Assembly (NCBI GenBank): GCA_905221615.1
Contig: CAJNDT010004713.1
Span: 214,001 to 278,000, forward strand
Direction of reading: 5' to 3'
DNA length: 64,000 bases
Source: Symbiodinium sp. CCMP2592
Lineage: Eukaryota > Sar > Dinophyceae > Suessiales > Symbiodiniaceae
Shown one piece after another: positions 55,201 to 61,761 of the stretch (its first letter is position 1; the number at the start of each line of letters is the position of its first letter). The position numbers and the translations under genes were made by a program. A model generated the notes under the pieces. It ran no database searches and had not been told where the DNA came from. It worked only from the letters and a program-made list of their open reading frames with translations.

Positions 55201-57519
55201 GTTTAAAATTTTATGATAGAATGTCATGCTAAATAGGCTCGCCGATGGCCTTATGGCCCTTATGTATCTACTGTGGCATCTCGTTATTGAGGGCTCTGCT
55301 TCAGGCTGCCACAATCTTTGTAAGACCACCAATCGCGGAGTCTTTGTCGGGAAGTTGCTCATCCTCCTTCGTCACAGTACCGGGACTTTAGGACCTTCCT
55401 CCGCCAAGCTCTGTGCTCGGGTGGCGAAGAGCTGAAGGTTGGGTAAATGGCGCGAAGATCCCAAAAGAAGCTCAATCCCGAAACACTAGCCTCCAAGCCC
55501 AATGCCAAAAAGCCTAGAATCAAAACCTCTGAAGCGTCATAAACCACCTACAATCTTACATTGCCTGCGGCGAGAAGGATCCAAGTGATGAAACCCTAGG
55601 GCTGGAAGACTTGCACTATTTTGAGAGAACCAGGGTTCTTTGCATGAGAAGATCGGAAGTTTGTAGGAACACCACTCGAAAAGCCCTTTTCCTTTTCCTT
55701 GCTGCACCAGTGTTATACCGTAAGCCGTAAAAGCCCCTGGTTCGCAAGTAATACATCATGTGTACTTATTTTTCTTTGTTTGGAGGGTTGGGGGGGTTGG
55801 CGGTTGGGCTTGCATTTCTTAAACTACAGCACAACGGAATCCTTGTTAGAGGGGCCGCTGTGGAACTCCCAACGCACCCTAAAGTCAAGCAAGGAGTTGC
55901 GAATCTTGGTGAAGCCAGGCTACTACAAAGAGACAGAGCAGGTGCTGGGCAAGACCTTCGGAATGTGCTGTCCTCATCGACAGGGTCCTACATCTCTCCC
56001 TAGACCGTCATGTGAAACCGGAATCTCATGAAAAGAGCCATGGGGTCTCTGTCGGCTCGCCAAGAGATCCTAACTTTCCATGAACATAATAATCTTTGTG
56101 GGACCTAGAATATGTCAGTCTTGAGATGAAATCATTCAGTGTCGCATCACTTATGTTGGGGGTTTGTTGGCATTAGGGTTTGGGCATCGGGTCGAGGTTT
56201 TGGGGCGCAAAGTAGGCGTCAGCTCGTTCATCTTTGGGTCGCTTGCAAGCCCTCAAAATCCCTCCAAACAATCTCGATCCGATCCCATCCCGTACAGCAG
56301 GTTGCATTCAAGAAACCCGTACGGAGTGCTTGAAGGAATCGGATCAAAGCAACAGCCCAGAAAGCCTCGCAGGGCCCAGGGCCGTGCAAAGCCTTTACAC
56401 AAGCCGCAAGCCTGAAAGGAGCCCTCAAAACCCTAAGGAACAAGCAACCGAAGCAATTCCTTACCAACCCCTTGAAACAACCTCTAGAAATTACAGCCCG
56501 AGATCATCCGTCAAAACCGCTACAGATCGCTTAAAAGGAGCCCTGAGACCCCACACCTTCACCTCTTAAAACCCATGGCCCATAACTAAAAGAAACCAAA
56601 ACCCTCAACCCTGAACGCCCCAAGGCAAGAGCCATCCTTCAGAAGGAGCCCGAAAGCCAAATCTGAACAACAACAGCAACAACAACCTAGACCCTGAACC
56701 CCTAGTAGAGCCCTTGTACTACCGTTAAGTCGGCCCCACAGCAATCATCTCACAGGTGCATCCTTCAGGACTTCGAGGCCTTGACTCCCAATCTGCTCTG
56801 CCGTGTGGTAGAGACGGCTTCTTGGCACGAGACAACAAGGGAAGTTCAGGGTTTGGAGGTATATTAATACCATAATTATAATAGGGAACCACCAAAAACA
56901 AGGGGTTCAGGGTTTGGAGGCATATTGTACCATAATTATAATAGGGAACCACCGAAAATAGTATTGGTAAGAAGGGTTTGGGGTTTGGAGCTTACTTACC
57001 TTTAGTTAGCAGGGAATGGAGGCATGGGGTACCATTATAACTACTATTTCTACCATTCTTCCATTCCCTACTAACCAAAGGTAAGCTTAGGGTTTAAGGG
57101 CACAGGCTCTGAGGGTGTTGGGATCCTCTAAGCTTCTTCCGGCTCCTTAACTTTAGGGCTTCCTCTGACGGTCCCTTTAGGCTTTGGGTAAGCTTTAGTG
57201 TGTTACTTTAAGGGTTCGTTTCTTGGCTCCCTTAGTTTAAAGGGGGGATTTGAAAGACCTTAGGGTTTAGCGAGGCTCAGCACTAAAGCTTCCTGTACCT
57301 GAGGCTTGAGTTCGAAATAATTGAATTGAATCCCGAAGAGCGAAGCCTCACTTATGAAGCCCGAGGACCCGAAACCCTAAACCCATAACTCTCAAGCCTG
57401 AACCTCGAAAGTTAGATCTTCAAGTCACCAAGCCTTTCTAACCCCTAAACCCCTAACCCTGGAAATTCATGAGCTCTTTACAAATCCATCAGAAGCCCGA
57501 GGTGGAGGGTGGAGGCATC
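43204..57519 (+). CDS. KRE33/NAT10-type RNA cytidine acetyltransferase, 5' part of gene (10 exons, continues)
   Basis: Enzymes of this family (NAT10 in animals, Kre33 in yeast, TmcA in bacteria) make N4-acetylcytidine in 18S rRNA and tRNA and act in the nucleolus in small-subunit assembly. Ten exons joined in phase encode the conserved N-terminal domain: MRKKVDGRIRTL, VENGIKTHTRSMFVI, VGDRGRDQ, VVNLHFMMHK...PSVLW, CYKKELGFSTHRKKRMKQ, VKKMQQRGQLDTNVEDP, FDLFISSTNIRY, CYYKETEQVLGKTFGM, CILQDFEALTPNLL and VEGGG. Exons 1-9 total 414 nt, 138 codons. The start is the ATG that begins the family's MRKKVD block. Every acceptor is AG^G; donors are GC except exon 8 (GT) and exon 10 (GT in this model). 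The helicase-like ATPase and GNAT domains must lie beyond the window or in unfound exons. A complete methyltransferase gene sits in intron 5. Identity is very likely; some edges may be off by a few bases. Confidence 0.88.
43405..43511. repeat. Hairpin Q, in NAT10-like intron 1
   Basis: AGAAGCTGCCCCTACCCTGT ... ACAGGGTGGGGGCAGCTTCT, long near-perfect ends. One copy only. Confidence 0.9.
44088..44166. repeat. Family W element, in NAT10-like intron 1
   Basis: TTTTGTTCACATAAAACCCA, AGAGAGTATTAAACCTAGTA and TTTTTATTATGGTTCTAG. Confidence 0.8.
44209..44290. repeat. Family W element with GT...AG ends
   Basis: Starts GTCTCCTTAGGAAGG, holds AAAGCCAAGAGAAGATTAGA, and ends TTATTATGGTTCTAG^GGG. The ends look like a GT donor and an AG^G acceptor. 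Confidence 0.82.
44614..44658 (+). CDS. NAT10-like gene, exon 2
   Basis: Encodes VENGIKTHTRSMFVI, matching the family block ENGVKxxHRSLFVIV. The acceptor is CCTGAG^GTC and the donor ATC^GCCGCT (GC), both phase 0. Most of the 207-base intron that follows is hairpin F4. Confidence 0.87.
44686..44794. repeat. Hairpin F4, fills NAT10-like intron 2
   Basis: CCCAGAGAGCCCAATAACCC ... GGAGTATTGGGCTCTCTGGG. It accounts for 109 of the intron's 207 bases. Confidence 0.93.
44866..44889 (+). CDS. NAT10-like gene, exon 3: 24-nt micro-exon
   Basis: The 24 bases encode exactly VGDRGRDQ, the invariant loop that follows FVI in this family. The acceptor is CTTAG^GTG and the donor CAG^GCGGGG (GC), phase 0 at both ends. 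Without this micro-exon the motif would be missing from the protein. Confidence 0.88.
45088..45146 (+). CDS. NAT10-like gene, exon 4
   Basis: Encodes VVNLHFMMHKISNTKPSVL plus TG of a Trp codon; the family has VVNLHYMLSK...ARPSVLWCYKK. The acceptor is CAGAG^GTG (phase 0). The donor is TTGTG^GCCGCG (GC, phase 2), and the Trp codon is completed by exon 5. The frame stays open past the donor, but the translation then leaves the family. Confidence 0.87.
46139..46193 (+). CDS. NAT10-like gene, exon 5
   Basis: Starts ATGAAG^G; the G completes the Trp codon, followed by CYKKELGFSTHRKKRMKQ, matching the family's CYKKELGFSSHRKKRMRQ almost residue for residue. The donor is CAG^GCGGAG (GC, phase 0). The next exon of this gene is 6,973 bases away; the methyltransferase gene fills much of the gap. 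Confidence 0.9.
46234..46336. repeat. Hairpin N2, in NAT10-like intron 5
   Basis: TTGGTGATTAAAATCCTGCA ... TGCAGGATTCATATCATCAA. About 40 bases after exon 5. Confidence 0.82.
46772..47502 (+). CDS. Methyltransferase exon 1
   Basis: One long open block with codon-like, GC-rich sequence, unlike the flanks. It carries MYTKPCGYAGDY, then NRRGLLANEV, and ends in the SAM-binding ITSLACGPAQ plus GA of a Glu codon. The donor is CAAGA^GACCCT (GA type, phase 2), chosen because exon 2 then gives GPAQE-IFDIYETL. Reading on gives a stop 24-26 bases later. The true 5' edge may be an AG^G acceptor, e.g. before 46788. Confidence 0.88.
46772..51748 (+). CDS. PhcB-like SAM-dependent methyltransferase (hydroxypalmitate methyl ester biosynthesis type), 7 exons
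   Basis: The bacterial homologues are predicted S-adenosylmethionine methyltransferases; PhcB of Ralstonia makes a 3-hydroxy-fatty-acid methyl ester signal. The substrate here is unknown. Seven exons join in phase to 1,239 nt (412 codons plus TAA), about the bacterial length. In order: a helical N-terminal part; the signature CGYAGDY (about residues 164-170); the SAM motif SLACGPAQE-IFDIYETL (236-252); LLDID (263-267); ANLIHLALGR; DLVYTIGLIDYFDD; LRPGGRVIVGNF; and the end FMDYVMEWPLIHR...GVNLFAEC. Acceptors of exons 2-7 are AG^G; donors are GA, GC, GA, GA, GC, GT. Exon 1 is one 731-nt block while the rest is in pieces. The whole gene lies in intron 5 of the NAT10-like gene on the same strand. 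Bacterial ancestry is inferred from the family. The start codon is the first in-frame ATG and is uncertain. Confidence 0.87.
47776..47859. repeat. 14-bp direct duplication flanking a small insert in methyltransferase intron 1
   Basis: GAAGAAGCTGTTGA occurs at 47776-47789 and again at 47846-47859, exactly 70 bases apart and 6 bases before the exon 2 acceptor. The insert starts CTATAGTCTCCTTAGG, the head of family W (also at about 20491 and 44207). This looks like a target-site duplication. Confidence 0.8.
47866..47952 (+). CDS. Methyltransferase exon 2
   Basis: Starts GTGAG^G (completes Glu), then IFDIYETLPDPASLQTSLLD and the DID acidic end of the second SAM strand. The chosen donor is GAAGT^GCCCAA (GC, phase 2), which joins exon 3 in frame. 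A better-looking donor AAG^GTAAGT lies 7 bases on (47960) but is in the wrong phase for exon 3 as drawn. Confidence 0.75.
47945..48103. repeat. Three near-direct copies of the exon 2 end in methyltransferase intron 2
   Basis: CCGGAAGTGCCCA at 47945 (exon 2 end) is followed by CCGGAAGTTCCCA at 48020 and CCGGATGTTCCTA at 48090. The two spacers (75 and 70 bases from copy start to copy start) are hairpin-like (TTTTTGGTGAG ... CACCAAAAA in the second). This resembles two nested insertions with duplicated target. Confidence 0.65.
48183..48280. repeat. Hairpin L2, in methyltransferase intron 2
   Basis: TGCTTAAGAACCCCCCAAAA ... GGTGGTTTCTTAAGCAAATA. Confidence 0.88.
48653..48772. repeat. Hairpin O2 with CCCCGTAGACCT at both ends
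   Basis: Related to O1 (AGTACCCTTAGCAGTATAGG, GATCCTCCCGGGGGTCTAGG). CCCGTAGACCT occurs on both sides (48654 and 48762), an apparent target duplication about 15 bases before methyltransferase exon 3. Confidence 0.75.
48787..48856 (+). CDS. Methyltransferase exon 3
   Basis: Starts ACTGAG^G, then RALELIAAAAEERRLTEHL and RLRK, the helix and strand expected between DID and the NLIHL block. The donor is AAG^GACCGG (GA, phase 0). Assigned by position, length and phase rather than a strong motif. Hairpin O2 ends about 20 bases upstream. Confidence 0.65.
49129..49253. repeat. Hairpin A7, in methyltransferase intron 3
   Basis: ACTTAGAGGCCCAGGGGACT ... AGTCACCTGGGCCTCCAACT; more diverged on the right. 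Confidence 0.82.
49618..49671 (+). CDS. Methyltransferase exon 4
   Basis: Encodes ANLIHLALGRRSVDVQEQ, matching the family block NLVYLAxGR...Q-DLVY. The acceptor is CAGAG^GCA and the donor CAG^GATACG (GA, phase 0). Confidence 0.82.
49955..49999 (+). CDS. Methyltransferase exon 5
   Basis: Encodes DLVYTIGLIDYFDDE, one of the most conserved blocks of the family. The acceptor is ATCAG^GAC and the donor GAA^GCTTGG (GC, phase 0); GAT^GAAGCT (GA) is an alternative. Confidence 0.88.
50643..50738 (+). CDS. Methyltransferase exon 6
   Basis: Encodes 32 residues, DMVVKLLSLAHDMLRPGGRV then IVGNFHTSNPDK, the LRPGG turn and strand of class I methyltransferases. The acceptor is CCCCAG^GAC and the donor AAG^GTGGGA (GT, phase 0). 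The last 13 coding bases plus donor are repeated 95 bases downstream (see the duplication entry). Confidence 0.9.
50726..50845. repeat. 25-bp exact duplication flanking a telomere-like insert at the exon 6 donor
   Basis: The 25 bases 50726-50750 (CAATCCGGACAAG plus the donor GTGGGAAAATTT) recur unchanged at 50821-50845. The 70 bases between are degenerate TTTAGGG repeats. Confidence 0.88.
51061..51190. repeat. (TACTAC/TATAC)n tract in methyltransferase intron 6
   Basis: TACTACTATA and ACTATACTAC units fill most of 51070-51187. A related ACTATA-rich stretch covers 50465-50600 in intron 5. Confidence 0.85.
51291..51394. repeat. Hairpin C5, in methyltransferase intron 6
   Basis: GGGAGTTTCCGAGAATCAGG ... 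ATATTTCGGAAACCCCCA. Confidence 0.88.
51593..51748 (+). CDS. Methyltransferase exon 7 (terminal)
   Basis: Starts CCGCAG^GCA and encodes AFMDYVMEWPLIHRDETKMH through GVNLFAECSRS to TAA at 51746-51748, the carboxyl end typical of the bacterial family (F-M-x-x-V-x-E-W-x-L-I-H-R, then N-L-F-A-E-C). Confidence 0.9.
   Translation, partial: AFMDYVMEWPLIHRDETKMHALFKASKFGKPCDQIHFEAAGVNLFAECSRS
51749..53166. other. Rest of NAT10-like intron 5 after the methyltransferase
   Basis: Contains hairpin R and two modest open frames (52299-52523, 52542-52802) that look mildly protein-like but match nothing and show no clear splice edges, then CCCTTGAACCCTAAACC tandem repeats at 53035-53160. Confidence 0.5.
52151..52245. 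repeat. Hairpin R, in NAT10-like intron 5
   Basis: TAAGTTGGAAACTG ... CAGTTTCCAACTTA. One copy only. Confidence 0.85.
53167..53216 (+). CDS. NAT10-like gene, exon 6
   Basis: Encodes VKKMQQRGQLDTNVED plus CC of a Pro codon, matching the linker before DPFELF in the family (K-K-x-x-x-R-G-x-L-D). The acceptor is CTCGAG^GTG and the donor GATCC^GCTCCT (GC, phase 2). The exon lies just after a tandem run of CCTTGAACCC-type repeats. Confidence 0.8.
53459..53489. repeat. Hairpin A8, solo right end
   Basis: CTACTTACTAAGTCCCTTGG then GCCTCTAAGTGGG; no left arm. In NAT10-like intron 6. Confidence 0.65.
54207..54244 (+). CDS. NAT10-like gene, exon 7
   Basis: The leading G completes the Pro codon of exon 6. 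The exon then encodes FDLFISSTNIRY plus T of a Cys codon; the family has FELFIAATNIRYCYY. The acceptor is CGCAG^GTTC and the donor TACT^GCCTGC (GC, phase 1). Confidence 0.86.
54486..54613. repeat. Hairpin A9, in NAT10-like intron 7
   Basis: TACTTAGACGCCCAAGGGAC ... CCCCCGGGCCTCTAAGTA. Confidence 0.88.
54691..54787. repeat. Hairpin E3, in NAT10-like intron 7
   Basis: TAGTAGGGAACGGGGGCATG-type left arm (CTCAGTAGGGAACG) and CCCCTCATTCCCTACTAAG; loop rich in TAGTCCC. Confidence 0.72.
55919..55964 (+). CDS. NAT10-like gene, exon 8
   Basis: Starts GCCAG^GC, completing Cys, then YYKETEQVLGKTFG and AT of a Met codon; the family has CYYKETEKILGNTFGMC. The donor is GGAAT^GTGCTG, the clearest GT donor in this gene (phase 2). 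The frame stays open past the donor into CCPHRQG, which does not fit the family. Confidence 0.88.
56756..56816 (+). CDS. NAT10-like gene, exon 9
   Basis: Starts TCACAG^G, completing Met, then CILQDFEALTPNLLCRVVET; the family has CVLQDFEALTPNLLARTVET. The donor is ACG^GCTTCT (GC, phase 0). This is the most conserved block found and confirms the chain through exons 7-9. Confidence 0.92.
56853..56957. repeat. Two-copy tandem repeat
   Basis: GGTTCAGGGTTTGGAGG, then ATATT..TACCATAATTATAA and TAGGGAACCACC, occurs twice about 60 bases apart. Confidence 0.75.
56994..57084. repeat. Hairpin E4, in NAT10-like intron 9
   Basis: TTACCTTTAGTTAGCAGGGA ... CCCTACTAACCAAAGGTAA. Confidence 0.9.
57502..57519 (+). 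CDS. NAT10-like gene, exon 10
   Basis: Encodes VEGGGI after the acceptor CCCGAG^GTG, continuing ...VVET from exon 9 into the family's TVEGGGLVV. The donor is not certain: ATC^GTCGGC (GT, phase 0) or GGAG^GCATCG (GC, phase 1). Confidence 0.7.
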
Positions 57520-57629
57520 GTCGGCACCTTAGACAGCATCGTCACTTTGGGCTCGGGGCCTGCAGAGTGTAGGGTTTAGAAGAGTTGTGTTACTAGAAGA
57601 GTTGTGTTACTACCTTAGGCTTCTATAAT

Positions 57630-57725
57630 ATTCGAAGGGTCCGAGGACTTGGTAAGTAAGCTACAATCTACAACTCGGATTATATGACCGGGGTCCTAGG
57701 TTCTAAGTCCCATGAGCCTCCGAGA
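57630..57725. repeat. Hairpin A10, diverged
   Basis: TTCGAAGGGTCCGAGGACTT, GGTAAGTAAGCTACAATCTA and AGTCCCATGAGCCTCCGAG; arms still pair partly. Confidence 0.6.
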
Positions 57726-58158
57726 AGTCGAGGGTGTGTGGTTGAGGAGCTCAGCTGATGGGCGGTAGGCGGGACTTGGTGGTTTACAGGAGAATTGGGG
57801 TGAGCGCATATTCGGCTCCATAGAAATGCTGGCAGCAGCTTGCGAGAGTATACTAGGGCCTTTGCTGTGGGAATACTTTTCTGATACTGGACTACAAAAG
57901 TTCATCTGCGTAAACACTATGGCTCGGACACGCCATTACGTTTCAACGCCTTAAGCAGCGAATAGCCGAGGAATGGGCATGTAGAGGTTCCTTTCGATGT
58001 TCAAGCTATTGGGCCTTATCGGGCGATACCTTTCCAAAGTCCTAGTATGAATTTCAGGCTGTTCCTTTGTTTGAGGGGTTTAGAGGGTCGTTTTGTAGTT
58101 TTGAACCTTCACAGGCCCTTTTTGCAGTTCGACGTTTTAGAGCTCGTGTCAGTTGGAG

Positions 58159-58172
58159 GTCGTTCTGCTAAG
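58159..58172 (+). CDS. Possible NAT10-like exon 11 (14 nt)
   Basis: Between TTGGAG^G and AAG^GCGGCC (GC donor) lie 14 bases encoding VVLL plus AG of an Arg or Ser codon. This would continue VEGGGI with the expected VVxLL(K/R). It fits by phase and by the AG^G rule, but a 14-base match can arise by chance. Confidence 0.35.
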
Positions 58173-58252
58173 GCGGCCCTTTTCTTTAGTCTGACTGCTT
58201 CGAAGTCGTTGGCTTGTACGTACTGTTTGGTTACACAGTAGCTAGGATGCCC

Positions 58253-58352
58253 AGTAGTACCCTTATTCCCTTTTTGTAGTCCTAGGTTCCTTATAAAGTT
58301 ACCCAATACCAAAAAGAGAGGCCTTTTAATTCTTAGGTTACTGGGTATCCTA
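58253..58352. repeat. Family M element
   Basis: GTACCCTTATTCCCTTTTTG, AAGTTACCCAATACCAAAAA and GGTTACTGGGTATCCTAGG; ends pair as CTAGGATGCCCAGTA / TACTGGGTATCCTAG. Confidence 0.85.
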
Positions 58353-58469
58353 GGTAGGCTTTCCAGTTTCAGCGCTGCCAAAAAGCAAACGCGTCGGCCA
58401 GCAAGAGTAACTGCAGTCGACGGTGCTGGCGTAGCACAGGGGCCCCTAGTAATTAGTACTGACCAATAG

Positions 58470-58583
58470 TACTTGGAGGATCATGGGACTTAGTAAGTAA
58501 GGTTATAAGTACCTTAATTGGGGTTATAAGTATAGTTACTCTAATTATAACCCTAGTTACTAAGTCCCATGATCCTTTAAGTA
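58470..58583. repeat. Hairpin A11
   Basis: TACTTGGAGGATCATGGGAC ... GTCCCATGATCCTTTAAGTA. Confidence 0.9.
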
Positions 58584-59702
58584 GTCCTCAAAGTCCGGCC
58601 CTAAATATACTTATGCTATAGTCAAGGCCACCTGTATTAGACCACATTTCAAAATGCGACGCTTAGCTTTGCCCTGGACTCTAGACAATTAGGCTCTTCG
58701 GCCTTTAGAAGACAACAGATCTCTCACATCGCTTTGCTGAGGTGTTGTTGCTGTCTGCCTGGCTGTGTTTCAGCTTTCAGTCGGGTGCACGGGATGCGCT
58801 GTATCACATTCAATGCAGGCTGATTGAAGTTCGGCGCCGGGTGGTGGAATGGAGTCTCTGTATTTACTACTGTTGAACTAGCAGTGTTCGGACGATGTGC
58901 TGGTAAATCGAATTACAAGAGCGCCTGTTGATGGCGAGTGTGAATGAGGGAGGAAATGACAGGGGCATATGCTTAACCCCAAGGCTCTAAGCCGAGAAGC
59001 CGTGCACCATAAGCCTTGCAATCCCTGAATTGCTGCCACGTCCATTCTGGATACTTTGTTTCGTAACATGGCAGAAGCTGCAAGAGCGACAGTGGTCACT
59101 GCGAGCATGGTTGTGTTAGAAGGTTAGCAGCGACCACATTCCGCGTAGCAAAAGATTTCAAAGATAGTACCCGCTCTCTTGCATGTTTCAGCAATAGTAG
59201 CCTTACTCATAATCAGTTACACGCCTAAGTCATTTCAGCATCACCTGAAATGGGTGGGCGAACGTCAAAACCCCAACCGGCAAACTCAAGCCTATATATG
59301 CACCCTTTGTAAACTTTGATCCCTAATGCCTTGCCCCTCACCTCAAACCCCGTCTCCTACGACCTTCAACTATGCCCATGTCCGAATGTAAGCCTTGCGG
59401 GACCTCAATCCGAAGCCGTCTTTCCGGTGCCTTCTTTTGGGTCTCCTATATCAGTTTCGCGAATAGCTTACATTTACAAGATACAGCGTAAAGCTCCGGT
59501 TGGGGGCTTTAGGGTTTACGGTGTTGGGTTGGCTTGGGCTTTACGGCTTGGGAGGTTCGGGACAAGATCCGACATGCCGCGCCTTTCTCGATGCCGTTGG
59601 TTCGGAGCTGCTGTGTCTGTAGGTTTAGGCTTAAGGGTTGTATGACTATGACACCCAGGGTAAACATACTCAGAATCTCGGGGCGGGGCTTAATCAGAGG
59701 AG

Positions 59703-59732
59703 GCCTTCCGCGTTTGGCGATGTGCACGCGAG
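59703..59732 (+). CDS. Possible short exon
   Basis: GAG^G to GAG^GTCTGT (GT donor). One frame gives PSAFGDVHA plus AG; DVHAR would recall the MDVHxR block of NAT10, but the residues before it do not match. Kept only as a candidate. Confidence 0.22.
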
Positions 59733-60711
59733 GTCTGTGCAGGAGCCATGTTCAACAACAGTTTGATAAGCGAAATGAGTCCAGACACTAGTTAGACGTC
59801 CTAGAAAATGCGTGTTAAGTGATGAGGACCAAGCGCTGCCAATTTTAAACCATGTTAAACCCATTCGGGGTTATGGTCCATGAGCATTGCAAAGCCGCTC
59901 GGAGCTCTAGCACCGTGGGGATCCCCGTTTCTGTAAATGTTAGATTGGGTCACTTCTTGCATAGGACCGCAGGCGTTGCATCTCGAAGACCAAAGACGCC
60001 TTGCCACTACACCCTATCGTTTGCACTTAAACCTAAGCCCTCAGCTCGCGCAACGTCAGCCCCAAAGGGACCTCATAGGCTGTAGGCAGTCGTCTTTCAA
60101 CTCTGCAAGTACTGTTTGGGCACTGGAACCTTTCAGGCAGGTACCACCCACACATCACCCGGAAGGCTAGAAATAGCCTATACTCCCTGCATTGTTGCCG
60201 CTTTTTGTAGCACGATATTCTCACAGGACCAGCAAGAAGAGCCTAGAACCGTAAAGACCCTCTGAAACCTCTGAACTAGACCCCAAACGCTGCAAATTCC
60301 CTGGAGGATGTTCCGGCGCGAGCCTCAACCTCCCACATTCATCCACTCCCCCGAAGAAGGCAGCGGTGGACTGGGGAAGGTTGTGAATGTTTTTGTAAAA
60401 ATTGTTTTTTATAAAAACAAAAAACTGTTTGTAAATACAATTAATTCCCTTGAAGCGTTGCTGCGGGTCGCATAAAAGGATTCGACAATGTTTTTTGAAG
60501 GGGGGTCTAGAGTTTGGTGTAACAGCTTTGCTGCCGGGATTATATTGGGCTTAGGTTTCCCACCTACCCCCATATTCTTGAATCGAAGTAGCTAACTAAA
60601 TTGCTGTCAAACATATAAACCGCCTATGAAGGACCTTCCCCAAGTTCCTGGTGCTCTAGACTTCAAGCCCTGCGCTGGAGGGTTCAGGTTTTAGGTTTGA
60701 AGGTTCAGGAT

Positions 60712-60748
<37 letters not shown>

Positions 60749-60947
60749 TACATATATACATACATATAAATATACACACATATATTCTTCTATAGATTAG
60801 ATTTAGGGGAATATATGGCTTTGAAGAGCAGAGGGTTAGCCTCCTGAAACGCAGCATAGACTCCGGACACCGTATGCCCTGATTTTGGGGCGTCCCTATG
60901 AACACCGAACAATGGCAAAGTGAGCGCCCTGAATACTGAGTCAACAG

Positions 60948-61062
60948 TACTTAAAGGATCATGGGACTTAGCAACTAGGGTTATAATTAGAGTAACTATA
61001 CTTATAACCCCCAATTAAGGTACTTATAACCTTACTTACTAAGTCCCATGATCCTCCAAGTA
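60948..61062. repeat. Hairpin A12
   Basis: TACTTAAAGGATCATGGGAC ... GTCCCATGATCCTCCAAGTA; close to A11. Confidence 0.9.
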
Positions 61063-61181
61063 TGGGTTCATTTGGAGGCTTTGCTAGGTTGCTCCCCTGG
61101 CCACCGTAGGGTGGGTCTAGCTAGCCAAGGTGCTTGAAGGAAGGGAGGCTAACCGTTGAAGGGGGATTGTTCCTTGGGCAG

Positions 61182-61246
61182 GCCGATCGGAAAGCCACAA
61201 GAAGCTTCTTGATGACGTCAAGAGCTTCATGGCAGGCCTCCTGCGG
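61182..61246 (+). CDS. Candidate exon
   Basis: TGGGCAG^GC then RSESHKKLLDDVKSFMAGLL plus CG; possible donor CGG^TGTAAA/CG^GTGTAA. Helical and coding-like; the minus strand is also open (HEALDVIKKLLVAFR). Unrecognised. Confidence 0.42.
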
Positions 61247-61466
61247 TGTAAAGTGCTGGGCTCCTGTTATGCCAGAGGTTTTATAGGACCCTGGGGTGTT
61301 AAGACTTAACACCCCCAACACCCTAGCCCCCGAAATCCTGAGACCCTGAACCTTACACCCCTAAGCACTGAATCCTGAACCCTGAACCCCGAAACAATAA
61401 ACCCTTCAACCCGAAACCCAAGCTGACACATTCCCGGTGAGTTGGGATCAAAGCTTCGTGTAACAC

Positions 61467-61592
61467 TACTTAGAGGCCCCTCCGCGGACTTCGTAAGTCG
61501 GTTATAAGTAGGGTTATTAGTGGGGTAACTCCATTTAGGCTACTGATAACCCTACTTATAACCTACTTACTAAGTCCCCTGGGCCTCTAAAG
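61467..61592. repeat. Hairpin A13
   Basis: TACTTAGAGGCCCCTCCGCG ... AGTCCCCTGGGCCTCTAAAG. Confidence 0.85.
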
Positions 61593-61665
61593 AAGTCCCA
61601 GAGCCCTGAAGCCATGACCTCGTCTCTAAGTGGCGGCCGAAACCCTGGGGATCATCTGGCATCAT

Positions 61666-61761
61666 CACATCGGTGGGTGGGTGGGGTGGGTGGGGTGGGT
61701 GGGGGGGTGGGGGGGTTGGGGGGGTGGGGGGTTGGGGGGGTGGGGTGGGTGGGGGGGTGGG
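61666..61761. repeat. G-rich GGTGGGTGGG tract
   Basis: About 95 bases of only G and T on the + strand, with more than fifteen runs of three or more G. Likely able to form G-quadruplexes. Confidence 0.92.
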
